From positions 1 through 64,000 of the forward strand of contig ML014113.1 in assembly GCA_003615045.1 (NCBI GenBank): a DNA stretch of 64,000 nucleotides, written 5' to 3'. Positions 21,599 to 31,777 of this stretch are shown here, one piece after another. The notes below the pieces were generated by a model, which worked only from the letters and a program-made list of their open reading frames with translations, made no database searches and was not told the origin of the DNA. Each line of letters opens with the position of its first letter. Positions within the stretch are counted from its first letter, which is position 1. Both the position numbers and the translations under genes were made by a program. This DNA is from Caulochytrium protostelioides. Taxonomy: Eukaryota; Chytridiomycota; Caulochytriomycetes; Caulochytriales; Caulochytriaceae.

Positions 21599-22478
21599 CG
21601 ATTCATTTCGTAATCGCTAATCTTTGGGCAGTCAATCTTCATTCGTCAAGGATAAGCCCTCTGACCCCTCATTCGATAGCCGGCCCGATTTGCTACAATT
21701 ACCTGATTACCTGTCCCGGACGTTTTTTAAAGATCCATGTCCTCTGCTGCATTCTTATTATTGTTCAGGAAGTTGCACTAAGAACCTTTCGCTCGGATAC
21801 AAAAGGTCTCTATCGGATATATGTCTAGCAACAAGATACATTGTGCTCACTCGAATTCATTTTCCAAACTTAAACAGCCAGTAGTATCGTTTAAGGGATC
21901 CTAGCGTCATTTCGGCTGGACAATTAAGCAATGCGCGATCATTCACGATTTATGATTTATATACCGGCTTGGTGGCAGTCCGTGTAGGTCAAGGAAGGCG
22001 AACCTATGGCAGATACGATGAGAATGACAATGACGACGAGGGGTGGTCTCGAGCATAGGGCGTGATGCCCTCGATGATTCTAAGAGGATCACACCAGTCG
22101 AGCGAAGCCGATTGAGAACCGCCCCTCCTCCCTATTCATGTGCTTGCTTGAATCCTCATTCTGGTCGGCTGGTACCATCATGGTTGTCTTATTATTTGCA
22201 AGATCGTCAATTTCGCCACCAGTCGTGGTCAAAATCTTGCCAAACATCATAAACTACTTGCCATCTGCCAGCGAACCATAGCGGTCGCTGCTGCTTGGTT
22301 TCACCCAACATGTTGGCGGGAACGTGTCGCCAAAAAGTTCATAGTCGGGGACAGCAGCGGTTATTTGCTGGCAGGTGAATTCAAATTTTCATATCATATG
22401 TTATTAGAGGAAATTAAAGAGCAATATCATCGCTGGCGTAGCTGACGATTATTCGCGCTGAGAGCCATTATCAACTGC
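21599..22478. other. Unannotated spacer between repeat copy 1 and URM1
   Basis: About 0.9 kb contains only short frames without recognisable motifs and presumably includes the URM1 3' UTR. I find no polymerase or integrase motif that would support a retroelement interior. Confidence 0.5.
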
Positions 22479-22908
22479 CTAACCGCCATGGAGCGTACTG
22501 ATGAACACTATCTCATCGTTGGGTTTTAAAACATAGTCTAGTTCGCCCTCTAACTCCCAGTCGGCTTCATTGATCAACACCAAAATTCCCGGACGGCTAA
22601 TTGATGGTTTGGCATCATATGTCACGCATTACAGCTCGATGAGTGTCCACTACCACGCCTTTCAGAACCAGATCCACTCCAAGATAGTCGCCAAGAAAAG
22701 CGATGATCGATTTGGTAACTTACACGGTGTCGTTTTGCTTGAAAAGTTCAGGTCTTTCTTTGAGAATTCCCGCGTCAACAATGAAACTAATCAGCTCTTT
22801 CATAGTAGCAGACGTCTGTTCAGTGCCAAGCGGCAAGCCTATACGAAGTGACTTTTGATTGTCAAAAAGAAGCTCCAAGCCTCCGCTAATCAGATAGAAG
22901 ACAATCAT
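22479..22908 (-). CDS. URM1: Ubiquitin-related modifier 1 (sulfur carrier)
   Basis: Two exons, 22908-22724 and 22596-22479, are separated by a 127-bp intron (donor GTAAGTTACC, acceptor CAATTAG) and give exactly 100 aa. The fold markers are clear: G-G-L-E-L-L-F-D-N, then L-K-E-R-P-E-L-F with the exon junction in [22 protein letters not shown], and the C-terminal F-I-S-T-L-H-G-G. The terminal Gly-Gly is the thiocarboxylation site. URM1 donates sulfur for 2-thiouridine at U34 of tRNAs and is also attached to proteins under oxidative stress (established). The gene is too short and split to stand out as an open frame. It lies between the two 447-bp repeats. Confidence 0.95.
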
Positions 22909-23115
22909 AATGCTCAAACTTTAAGTCAGTGTCTGAAGTGCAACAAGTAATACTAGTAATGCTCTTTCAAAAAAGATCGTGTCATTACGACTGCATCGCG
23001 GCGGACATACCTGAACTCGAGCGTTAAAGGTATAGTTCCGGTAGCCATGTTGGTTTCAGGTCGATTGGTGGGTGAAATGTATTTGCGCTGTTAAGCTGAT
23101 TCTATTGAAGCGTGT

Positions 23116-23562
23116 CACATTGACTGTTGCAGCGGCTGGCCAATTATCTCTGTGGTTGATAGACCCTTGTATGGTGAGTGTTCCGTCGATTATCTGTCGT
23201 CTATTAGTCCGGGCAGGAGCCCGATTCGTACAGTTTACGCGTCACCAGCAGGCCACTATGACCGACAGACAAAAACGGTAAAAGTAATGGCCGCGCCACA
23301 TTAACGGCCCCACCGCCGCTACTCGCGACACCAGATGTGCGGCAAGGATGACACGCTGGCGGCTGGTTGCATCCAGGAGACGAGTGAGGTCGCGTCGACG
23401 ATACGGACGGTCTGCCCGGCCGAGGGCGCCGTCCTCGTGGTCACTGCCAGCATGGTTTCCAGCATGATGAGACTGGAGGTCACGTGTCAGATGCAGTCGG
23501 GATCCGAGTTGCTGAGGTCGGCTTCGCGACGCTACAGCGTACTCGCGGCAGCGCTGGCGAGC
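23116..23562 (+). repeat. 447-bp direct repeat, copy 2
   Basis: Second copy of the repeat at 21152-21598, same orientation and length, near-identical. Flanking bases on each side differ from those of copy 1, so the repeat limits are sharp. Confidence 0.9.
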
Positions 23563-24473
23563 GCTTAATTGATTGGGATCGACGATGTCAGTGACATCCA
23601 AATGCGGCGCAGCGCATTCGCTCCGCTCCGCTCCCCAGAGAATAAAACCCCTACTGGTTGTTATCTCCTACTGGCAAGATCGATACCACAGTCACGGACG
23701 ATCGTACTATTCCGTCCTTTATTCTGGTGCACTAGACTTATGACGTTTGTCCCTCAGGCGACGACAATCATCTTCGACTGTCTGTGGTGCGACATGGGGA
23801 AATCCAACTGATTCGTTTACGTTTCCCCTCGTCACCTGACTCAGCACCATTGTGACCTTACCATCCGGCCCCGAAGCAGGCTGAGGTAGGGGCATACATC
23901 TCCCCGATGATAGCAATTCAGATTACTGGATCAGAAAGATACAATTTAAAAAAGGCTAAACACAGCGGTGTTTCATTTAGGGCTGAGAGTGAAAATGAGG
24001 TGATCTCTGTGACCTTGATCGCCGGGCGCTGCGGAAAGCCCGCTGGTCGGAAGATGGAGTTGCCTCCCAAACACGCCAACAAGCTGCACCTATGGTGGAT
24101 GGTGGATGCATCGGACGTAGGCACGCGATCAGCAACAGGAACACCGGGCGTGCGCCGTAAGCGCTCGATGTTTGTAAGGTGTCCGTGCCGGATCACGACA
24201 ACGAGATGCAATGCCAGGATTCCGACGCGAAAACAGAACTTCGTTCAAACATGATCAGGTGATAGTGCTCGAAGTGCTCTTTATGGGCGTATTTTTTAAC
24301 AACAGATAAGGTGCTCATCGGCTTGATCGTAGGCATTTCTTTCGGCGTGTCTTTTCTTGCGCGTACCGACGTATACGTTCCCTTGATAGGAAATTTAGTT
24401 TTTAGACCTTGACTGTCATCGTCCTGCGCTTCCACTTCATCTTAGTTGACTCAATCTGTATCATGTTTTCAGC
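23563..24473. other. Spacer upstream of the CAMSAP-like gene
   Basis: About 0.9 kb. A minus-strand frame at about 24193-24430 (with K-Y-A-H-K-E-H-F-E-H-Y-H) lacks an ATG and follows an in-frame stop; it could be an exon of an unknown gene but nothing recognisable continues it. The rest holds no clear feature. Confidence 0.4.
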
Positions 24474-27400
24474 ATGACACCATATGCCGTATTGTCAAAT
24501 TCGCAAACTTCAGCCGATCCCGTTCATTTTCACACGAGCAATACTGCCCAGACGGCTGTTCCGTCCTCGTCGCTTACACAGTCTGCTTTGAAATTAACTG
24601 GTACCTCCATTGGTGATCCGCTTTTTGTTGGAATAAGAGCCCAAAGCAACACCAGCAACTGCCACCATGCGAGCCATCGTTCCGAGCTGGGACCCGAACT
24701 TGGCCAAATCAGCGAAGCGTATCCCGTGCACGACGGGGCATTCAAAGCCGCTGTTCGCTGGTTGGTTCAGTTCAATCTCCAACTGGAGCCCAACGATGAC
24801 CTACGTCATTGTTTGGAAAGCCTTGCTGATGACGATCACAATGGCTCTGATGAGCGCCCGGCTTCGAAGGGTGGGCTAGTCATTCCACGAGGCCCGCTGA
24901 TTGCGCTTCTAACATCAGGCAAGCTGCACGTTAAAGTGGCGTCAGTGCTGTTCCCTGGGTTCAGTAGCCAACGGGAAGATTTGGTCAGCATTCTGACAGC
25001 GCAGTCATTTCTGGATCTTGACCAAAGCCTGCAAAGTGCATATAATGAAATGCTTTGGACGCAACAACATTTCACAGAGCATGTTCACGCTGCCGTCCTA
25101 GATGCGCTTGTCGCGGCATCGATCAAAGTGACTGATCGCGAGTTGTTTGATTTCTGCAAACAAATGTGGCCATCTCGAACGCATAGTGTTCCGTATGACT
25201 TAGAAGACGCCGTGCTTCAATTTGTCACTATGCTATCTGGTTTGTCGCTCGAAGAGCTGGAACGCGATTTGAACGCATCGCGCTGGATTGTCGTTGAGCA
25301 AGCGCTGGCCAAATACAACATATCATCGCTGCCTAAACTGTGGACAAATTCTGAGTTAGATCAAACCGATGGTGTCGGGTTCCGGCATCTATTCATGGCA
25401 GCACTGGTTGCTGTATACGAGCAGTTGAAAAACATGCACAAGGCGCCAGCGGTACCAACAACAATCGCTCTTGCTGCCGAAAAACCTGTGCCTGCTGGAC
25501 CAAGCAGGTTGCTGCTTCCGGATCATTCCCAGAGCGACCCGGCCTCTTCTCAGAAAAGGGCAACGGAACCGCTTATGAACACCACCTTAGAACACATGAG
25601 ACCGCCTCCATCCGTCACGGGCGTTACCCCTGTAAACGCCAGATGTGATACGGTCTCTGAAAAGAAGTCAAGTGATGCATCGCGTATCTTATCGAATTGC
25701 GAGCTGTTACGCCACCCCATATGCTCATCTGATGTCACGAATATTCTGCCCATGCAGCGGCCTCGCGATCATGATGACACTTCCGGTAACAATCGCTGGC
25801 AACAGCATCAGAAAAACGCATTGGATATAGAAGGTCCTGCCATTGTGTTTAAGCCCCGTTTAGAAGAATGGGTCTTGCCAGACTCATCGGTGGCCAATAA
25901 GGACCTTTTGATCTATCATGAAAGTCTGGATTTGTATCCCGATGATGATGATCAGGTGCTATCAACAGGTGATTGTAGCTTGAACCATCAATTTAATGAA
26001 GTGAGCGACCCGTCGCCTCGCTCTCCAGCATCGTTGAAACGCGTGCCGACTTCTGTCAAAGCCATGAGCGCTGCGGATCCCTCGCTGCCAAGCTATAGCT
26101 ATAGCTACTCAGCCATCGTTCCCGATGGACCCCCAGCCGTCCCGCAAAAGCCAGCTAATACAAAAATGACGTATATGCAGCGTTGGCAAAAACAGCAACA
26201 CAGCGCTCAAAAACATGTGGTAACTAGTCAAACAGGAAATAAGGGGTCACGTACACTTCTCAGCACGCTAGAATCTCGTGGTCCGCTTCCAGATTCAGGA
26301 CTGATGTCTGAACCAACAGAGGCCGATCAAGAACTTGCCGAATTGCGACGTCTTGCACAAGCCCAGATTCACCATCATCGACATTACTCGATATACCAAG
26401 AGATGGAACCCTCGGGAGTGAAGTACCCTCACCAGAATGGTATGATCAACGTCAGCGCATTGCAGACTTCAGGAGCGACGCCTATCAACGCATGTGAGGT
26501 CGAATGGAGTAGCGATTCTGATTTTGATATCTTTAATGACGGTCCTAACATCGCTAGCAATCTACCAACGACACGAGATGTGAATGAAGCGTCGAACACA
26601 GATGAAGCAGAAATGGAAGCCAAGATCTTTTCGCTTCCCAACGCGCAGCGTACCTTATCGGTCGTATCGAACGAATGGGCCGAGATCGCCAAGCCTTTAA
26701 GGCACGGCTATAAGGGTCATCTTGTCGCGGATTCTAGTGTTCCTACCAACGAGCACGAAGAAGCGGCACTTCTTGAAAGCATGTTTTTGGCTTCGGAGGC
26801 ACCTGTTAGCAAATGCCCGCAAAACGATCATCTTGAGCGTAATCGCACCCATAGTCCGTCACAATCTTCACCGCGTAGTCGCATTCCCCTGCAACTTCGC
26901 AAGCGGCAAGCCACACTTCAACAAAAGGTGAACGAACGGCAAAAAATCAAGCAAGACGAGATCGCTCGTCAGAAGGCGTTGGAAGTCGAGCGGCGACAAA
27001 TCTTGTGGATGCAGCGATCGGGCGCATCCTCTTCGTTCTCATCGACGTCATCGCTGTTTGATACCCCATTGCCATCCGGGCACGCGCTTCCGTCTCGAAA
27101 GCAGCATGCGTCATTGCCATTGCTTGATGCACCGCTTCCTGTTGTTGCAGCCTTAACGCGGTCACCTCAGGGATCTTTACTTCGGTCTGGAGGCATACAA
27201 GAGGCTCTTCATGCAGGTTCGCGCTGCTCCAGCAGCGGCAGGTCCAGCACGTCACGCGACGGGGCTAGTACCGTCCCAAAGCGGCTACGCCATGCGGAAA
27301 CATTGCCGCGTCCGTTCAAAAAACACTCAGGAAACAAACTGTTGATCCAGATCGCACTCCGGTCATGTCTCGCGGGCAGCGTGAATCGTGCGCAGATGGA

Positions 27401-27680
27401 TCAGGTCAGTGCCGATCTGCAGATGTCCACGTCGGCATACCACATCATCCTTTTGAAGTCGTCACGAAATCACACATTCAAGGCGATGTATTCCTACGAC
27501 ATGGTGACTCAGCAGGTGCTGCGTGTCAGCGCTGCCGAAGGTGCAACCGATGTTCCTGACATGATTGGTGCCTCACAAGTCACGTCATTCTACAAATTTG
27601 ACTGTGGATCCCGAACTTTCAGGATGTTAGAAATACGAGACTTTGCTCCAACAATCCATGCCATTACGTTAAAGTCTTGA
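24474..27680 (+). CDS. CAMSAP/Patronin-like microtubule minus-end protein (CH + CKK)
   Basis: Single-exon protein of 1068 aa. The C-terminal 125 residues (about 942-1066) read as a CKK domain: N-K-L-L-I-Q-I-A-L-R-S-C-L-A-G-S-V-N at its start, then A-Y-H-I-I-L-L-K-S-S-R-N-H-T-F-K-A-M-Y, F-Y-K-F-D-C-G-S-R and a final A-I-T-L. Residues about 80-260 fit the divergent CAMSAP calponin-homology domain (A-V-R-W-L-V-Q-F-N-L-Q-L-E and the helices after it). The middle is disordered, with a short basic coiled coil at about 800-845 (Q-Q-K-V-N-E-R-Q-K-I-K-Q-D-E). CKK domains recognise microtubule minus ends (established for animals and Naegleria). The CH + coiled coil + CKK order is that of full CAMSAP. 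The acceptor-like TTTCAG just before the ATG leaves room for an upstream exon. Confidence 0.85.
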   Translation: MTPYAVLSNSQTSADPVHFHTSNTAQTAVPSSSLTQSALKLTGTSIGDPLFVGIRAQSNTSNCHHASHRSELGPELGQISEAYPVHDGAFKAAVRWLVQFNLQLEPNDDLRHCLESLADDDHNGSDERPASKGGLVIPRGPLIALLTSGKLHVKVASVLFPGFSSQREDLVSILTAQSFLDLDQSLQSAYNEMLWTQQHFTEHVHAAVLDALVAASIKVTDRELFDFCKQMWPSRTHSVPYDLEDAVLQFVTMLSGLSLEELERDLNASRWIVVEQALAKYNISSLPKLWTNSELDQTDGVGFRHLFMAALVAVYEQLKNMHKAPAVPTTIALAAEKPVPAGPSRLLLPDHSQSDPASSQKRATEPLMNTTLEHMRPPPSVTGVTPVNARCDTVSEKKSSDASRILSNCELLRHPICSSDVTNILPMQRPRDHDDTSGNNRWQQHQKNALDIEGPAIVFKPRLEEWVLPDSSVANKDLLIYHESLDLYPDDDDQVLSTGDCSLNHQFNEVSDPSPRSPASLKRVPTSVKAMSAADPSLPSYSYSYSAIVPDGPPAVPQKPANTKMTYMQRWQKQQHSAQKHVVTSQTGNKGSRTLLSTLESRGPLPDSGLMSEPTEADQELAELRRLAQAQIHHHRHYSIYQEMEPSGVKYPHQNGMINVSALQTSGATPINACEVEWSSDSDFDIFNDGPNIASNLPTTRDVNEASNTDEAEMEAKIFSLPNAQRTLSVVSNEWAEIAKPLRHGYKGHLVADSSVPTNEHEEAALLESMFLASEAPVSKCPQNDHLERNRTHSPSQSSPRSRIPLQLRKRQATLQQKVNERQKIKQDEIARQKALEVERRQILWMQRSGASSSFSSTSSLFDTPLPSGHALPSRKQHASLPLLDAPLPVVAALTRSPQGSLLRSGGIQEALHAGSRCSSSGRSSTSRDGASTVPKRLRHAETLPRPFKKHSGNKLLIQIALRSCLAGSVNRAQMDQVSADLQMSTSAYHIILLKSSRNHTFKAMYSYDMVTQQVLRVSAAEGATDVPDMIGASQVTSFYKFDCGSRTFRMLEIRDFAPTIHAITLKS

Positions 27681-27693
27681 ATGCAAATGATGA

Positions 27694-28566
27694 TTAAATT
27701 AGCTGGTGCTTCACTGACCAGTCTCGAATCCGCTCGAAAAATATCTCCGTATCTACTATACTTAGGTGCGTGCCAGGCATGGATTCATGCGATTCTACCA
27801 AAATACCACATTGGGTTAGAAGCGTGACAAAAGCATGTGCGCCAGCAGGACTCAAAAGCTCATCGTGTCGAGAGGTTAGAACCAAAACGGGTGGCCAAGC
27901 GGCCCTCTGATGGGCAAAGTCAATCTTTTGAGGGCTCATTTTTTTCCAAGCATCGCCGTCCCTTTCGTCACCAAGTGCATCCGTAATCCATTGACGATAC
28001 GACGGGTATTCTTGCGCCAGCGCGGGAAAGTCGTAGCAGCCGTTGACGCAGATCAGCCCAGAAACCGTGATAGAGACCAATGAAGGCGCATTGAGTTGAT
28101 CGCGTGCAAGGCAAAGGGCCATCGATGCTCCAACCGATTGGCCACCAATAATCCACCGCTTGGAAACGTTGCAAGGAAAATCCGCGAGATGTTGACATGC
28201 CCATTTCCAAGCTGCTTCAACATCGTTTTGGTGATCAGGATGGCGAACGTCGGGCCCACCAGCCTGTTCGTCTTCTGTGAGATTGCCCTGCCGTAGCGTC
28301 AACCGATATTCGACGATAACAACGACATAACCTAAGGCCACCATACGGCGGGCCCAAGCGACGTAATCGCGGGCAGATTCACTTCGCCAGGCTCCCCCAT
28401 GGATCCAAAAAAGAACCGAATGGCCCTGCTCTATCGCGTTGTCGCTGTAGTCGCGTGGATCGCATAAGATATGGCAATGCTGTGCTGGGTGACGATGGCT
28501 GTACTGCTGATCATACCAGACATAGCAGTCAGGCCAGGTGGTATCAGGCAACTCAATATTCGGCAT
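27694..28566 (-). CDS. Alpha/beta hydrolase, kynurenine formamidase-like
   Basis: The 290-aa protein has the arylformamidase layout: an oxyanion-hole H-G-G-A-W (about residue 56), nucleophile elbow G-G-Q-S-V-G-A-S (Ser about 145), an acid in S-R-H-D-E-L-L-S-P-A-G and a catalytic His in G-T-H-L-S-I-V. The H-G-G-x-W form is typical of kynurenine formamidase, which converts N-formylkynurenine to kynurenine in tryptophan breakdown and NAD synthesis. Other carboxylesterases of the same fold share these elements, so the substrate is inferred. The gene overlaps nothing; its stop is 14 bp from the stop of the CAMSAP-like gene (convergent). Confidence 0.7.
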   Translation of the reverse strand: MPNIELPDTTWPDCYVWYDQQYSHRHPAQHCHILCDPRDYSDNAIEQGHSVLFWIHGGAWRSESARDYVAWARRMVALGYVVVIVEYRLTLRQGNLTEDEQAGGPDVRHPDHQNDVEAAWKWACQHLADFPCNVSKRWIIGGQSVGASMALCLARDQLNAPSLVSITVSGLICVNGCYDFPALAQEYPSYRQWITDALGDERDGDAWKKMSPQKIDFAHQRAAWPPVLVLTSRHDELLSPAGAHAFVTLLTQCGILVESHESMPGTHLSIVDTEIFFERIRDWSVKHQLI

Positions 28567-28677
28567 GATGCTTGCGATGGCATATCACTAAGAGGGGAGT
28601 GTTGAATGTTGGATGTTGTTTATTCTAAGAACCTACATGACGACATGTGTGCGAACATACAGGCCCTCCTTTGACAC

Positions 28678-29090
28678 GACCTATCACGAGCGCCATGCCC
28701 TTATGCATCCCTGGTGTCCCCCAACGCGGCAGTTCGCATTAGATTTATCGTCGGATGAGATTGCCGACTACGGGCTGCAGTGTGGCTTGCCCGTGGCTGC
28801 GACACAGCGCTGTCCGTCTGATGGTTGAGGCCAGGCAGTGTCGGATGGCATTGAGGTTGCAGTTCACAAACTTGTCGTCGGTGCCTTTATACTACACCAA
28901 ACGTCGGACCACGGTCCCCTGGCGCCGGCATAGCCTTGGTTTCAGGGTCACATTCGTGTTGGCGCATACCCAAGTCGTCCGGAGCCGGTCGACGGCCTTC
29001 AACGCGGTCGGGTGGGCGCCCCCCCGGGACGCGCGAGAGGCCGGCACAATCGTCGGGTCCAAGGTTTGCACCATGGCCAGGATGTCGTAT
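28678..29090 (-). mobile_element. Fanzor/TnpB-type remnant, copy D
   Basis: Minus-strand reading gives a segment D-P-T-I-V-P-A-S-R-A-S-R, a zinc-finger-like T-T-W-V-C-A-N-T-N-V-T-L-K-P, and then F-V-N-C-N-L-N-A-I-R-H-C-L-A-S ending P-V-V-G-N-L-I-R-R-stop. Compared with other copies the R-D of N-R-D is replaced by C-N and about four residues of A-A-x-N-I are missing, so the presumed RuvC-III Asp is lost. The downstream tail (TAAATCTAATGCGAACTGC-like, then a CTCGTGATAGGTC end) matches copy F closely. The remnant ends 112 bp from the hydrolase start codon. Confidence 0.7.
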
Positions 29091-29746
29091 GAACTCAGCC
29101 GACCTGAATTCGGTAGCATGGAGCTTTCCGACGATATATCCGCCCAGACAGATGATAAGCGAGCATCAAAGAAGAAAGCTGAGAGCTGCGTCACGCAGGC
29201 GGAGACGATTAGATCTAGCTCATGAAGTATGAGGTGTGAAAGATCCATGATCCATGATCCAGTTGATGCAGACAGCACGACAAATGGTGGACAGCGATAT
29301 CGTTTACTTGACAAAGGCATCGCTGCAGCTGAAGAAGATCTTGGAGGCGGTCAGATCGGCGACTCAGTACCAACGCACGACTGCGGCGCGCGGAGCACCC
29401 TTGTAGCTATCGAGAATGTTTCCTTCGATTATGTGCTTGCCAAGCTCGATCCCTCCTGGGCGCCGCCGCCGAGAAAGTACGAGTCGCTGCCCGGCATCAT
29501 TGAGCGCGAGAGCTGATCATTGACCGGATGGTTGCCGTGAACCGCGTTTCTGGCATCCGTGCAGAAGCTGGTGGGCGGGTTCATCAAGCAGCCACGTGAG
29601 GACACGAAGCCCGGCACGATGGCCTGAACGACGAACAGGGCAGCCGAAAGTGTCCTGGACAGCTTATCAAAAACACGACGTTTGGAGACGCACACCCAAA
29701 CCGGGATTGTTTAATTCGTACTATATAGATGTATTTGTACAAATAA
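29091..29746. other. Spacer between Fanzor copy D and the next gene
   Basis: A plus-strand frame at about 29250-29516, ending Y-E-S-L-P-G-I-I-E-R-E-S, is open but has no recognisable motif and no convincing exon partner. I leave it unannotated. Confidence 0.4.
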
Positions 29747-31777
29747 TCAACGATGCATAAACAACACTGAGTTTTGACTATGAGGCGGAGGGAGGGGAGG
29801 GGTGACGGCCGGAAAAGCAGTGTGATTAGAAATAGAGGACGATGGTGCCGCGTGTGGGAGGGAAGCCTCGTCAGGTAAGGAGCCGATCGAAATCACCATT
29901 CGCTGTTTGACCACGTGCATCTGACTGAAATGAGGATACGTTGCCTCGAGTTCCACCACAAGATTCGCGTGACTGGCGGTCGACGATGACGGCGGCCGCG
30001 TCGATGGCGAGGCGTCTTTGCTGCCGACTTCGTCGTGGCGACTGCCTCTGCGCTTCTGCGATGCCGTATTGGAGGGCTTCAGATGGACAGGGACATGTCC
30101 GCTCAGCGTGCCCATGGCTTCATCCCAGTTCAGCCATGCCGGGGTATTGCGCGCCGTGACTTTGGCGGGGCAATGAATGACGCGGGGGTCCGTAAAAACT
30201 GGGTGCCACTCATACCGCCGGCCGGGAATCGCAACCGGAGGGGGCCCGATGAATCGCCTCTGAACTTGGCGAAATCGCCAGGCACCATCATTGGTCTGCA
30301 TGCCCTGCACGCACCAGAGGTCCGGCTCGCGCCGGCGGTCAATATACAAGACTTGATGGAGGTACCAATACACATGGGGTGTGGTCACTCCGTTTTCTGC
30401 GTTGAAATTGTATTTCAACAGGGCATCCCCAAAAGCTTGGCTAAACGCCGCCGGGTAGAAGACTAATAGGCAGAACTCGTTAATCGGGCACCGAGGATGG
30501 TCGGCTTTAGTAATCAGCAACTGGCCCGATGCGTCGGGAGGAACCGATGCATGCACGGGTAGACCTGAATGGGGCGCGTGAATGCTTTCGCCGGTCGTTG
30601 TACGGGCATCGAGCTGCGTACACAATCGCGCCAAAAATTCGAAAAAGACTTCATCCACTTTACTCCGCATCTCACTTCCGAGACGCCGCCATTCAGGATG
30701 GACCGCGACGGGATGGGCCGCCGACGAATCGAGACTAGCGGTACTCGAAAGATAGGGCGAAGCTGCGGTGCTCGACAGCAGATTGAATAGTGGCAGCTGC
30801 CCCGCTGGTAACACTTTGCTAAATGTTTCTAAAGAGACGGGGGTCACGGCGGAACTCTCTGAACGAACGGCGGAACTGGCATGGACGAGGTGGCCCGCAT
30901 TCGCGCCCGCGCCCTGTAAGGGATCCGCGGGATACGCGCCTCCCGGCGCCGCGGTAGATTTTCCGCCGGTAGTCATATGTGAAATCAGAGACAAATCAAG
31001 GTCTCCCAGGTGGGTCGGGGGCATCTGAGTGGGCGAGATATGCTCCGGGATGACTGGGTCTGTCATGATGCCTTGGCTAGCATTCGCATGATACGAAGCA
31101 TCGAGGACACCGGAAGAAGAAGCCGATCCAGCGAGAGGCAGGGCGTACATCGAGTCTAAGGAACGTTTTTTGATGCTGCGGTGCGATGCGCTGTTCCCGG
31201 GCGAGCTTTGGATCGACAGTTGCCGCGCGTCGCGATGACTCGCCTCCAGGCGTCGATGCAATCGCGCCGACTTGGCGTTCACATCGACGTCCGCATCCTC
31301 CTTTTTGGCGTCGTGGCGGCCACGGGCCACCGCGCTCCGCTTCGAAATCGACCGACTACCGGGTCTCATGGCGGGTTCTGTGATTCCCGACATCTGGGGC
31401 GTCGCCATCCCGTGGGCAACCCCATGTGATGCTGGCGGATGGGATGGTTGCTGGGATGCGACAGCATATGGTTCTGGCTCCATCGGCCCGGTCCATGCCG
31501 AGTCTGATATCATTCCCGGATCGACCATAGCGAGCGGCACCGCCGTTCTCGAGCTGGGCGGCGAAAGACGCTCATCGCCATGCACGGCCAGCTCGAGCTG
31601 CCGGGTCATGGTCTGACATTTTTCACGCACATCTTTGAGGACATAAATAACATGCTCGAGCCGTTCCAGGGCCAGGAATGCCGCATCCTCGCCGTCGTTC
31701 TGGAACGCCGTGTGCGCCTCCTGCGCGCGAATGACGAGCTTGGCCCAAACCAATGCCAGGTTATTTGGATTGATCAT
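29747..31777 (-). CDS. Unrecognised large protein of a fungal nuclear type
   Basis: Single-exon 676-aa protein from ATG 31777. The N-terminus (M-I-N-P-N-N-L-A-L-V-W-A-K) is helical. A low-complexity Ser/His/Pro middle includes a basic stretch. The ordered part (about 360-590) has V-D-E-V-F-F-E-F-L-A-R-L-C, then W-C-V-Q-G-M and G-A-W-R-F-R-Q-V-Q-R-R-F-I-G-P-P-P, and finally P-A-W-L-N-W-D-E-A-M-G-T-L-S-G-H-V-P. The last pattern, P-x-W-L-x-W-...-L-S-G, is typical of cadherin-like beta-sandwich edges. I recall the same order of blocks in conserved uncharacterised fungal proteins but cannot name the family. Role unknown. Confidence 0.65.
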   Translation of the reverse strand: MINPNNLALVWAKLVIRAQEAHTAFQNDGEDAAFLALERLEHVIYVLKDVREKCQTMTRQLELAVHGDERLSPPSSRTAVPLAMVDPGMISDSAWTGPMEPEPYAVASQQPSHPPASHGVAHGMATPQMSGITEPAMRPGSRSISKRSAVARGRHDAKKEDADVDVNAKSARLHRRLEASHRDARQLSIQSSPGNSASHRSIKKRSLDSMYALPLAGSASSSGVLDASYHANASQGIMTDPVIPEHISPTQMPPTHLGDLDLSLISHMTTGGKSTAAPGGAYPADPLQGAGANAGHLVHASSAVRSESSAVTPVSLETFSKVLPAGQLPLFNLLSSTAASPYLSSTASLDSSAAHPVAVHPEWRRLGSEMRSKVDEVFFEFLARLCTQLDARTTTGESIHAPHSGLPVHASVPPDASGQLLITKADHPRCPINEFCLLVFYPAAFSQAFGDALLKYNFNAENGVTTPHVYWYLHQVLYIDRRREPDLWCVQGMQTNDGAWRFRQVQRRFIGPPPVAIPGRRYEWHPVFTDPRVIHCPAKVTARNTPAWLNWDEAMGTLSGHVPVHLKPSNTASQKRRGSRHDEVGSKDASPSTRPPSSSTASHANLVVELEATYPHFSQMHVVKQRMVISIGSLPDEASLPHAAPSSSISNHTAFPAVTPPLPPPHSQNSVLFMHR

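Noticed and set aside
21152-23562. LTR retrotransposon with 447-bp LTRs
   Set aside because: No TG/CA ends, primer-binding site, target-site duplication or polymerase motif; the interior is the URM1 gene.
29229-29516. Plus-strand 95-codon frame ending in P-G-I-I-E-R-E-S
   Set aside because: No homology recognised and no upstream or downstream exon found; kept as spacer.
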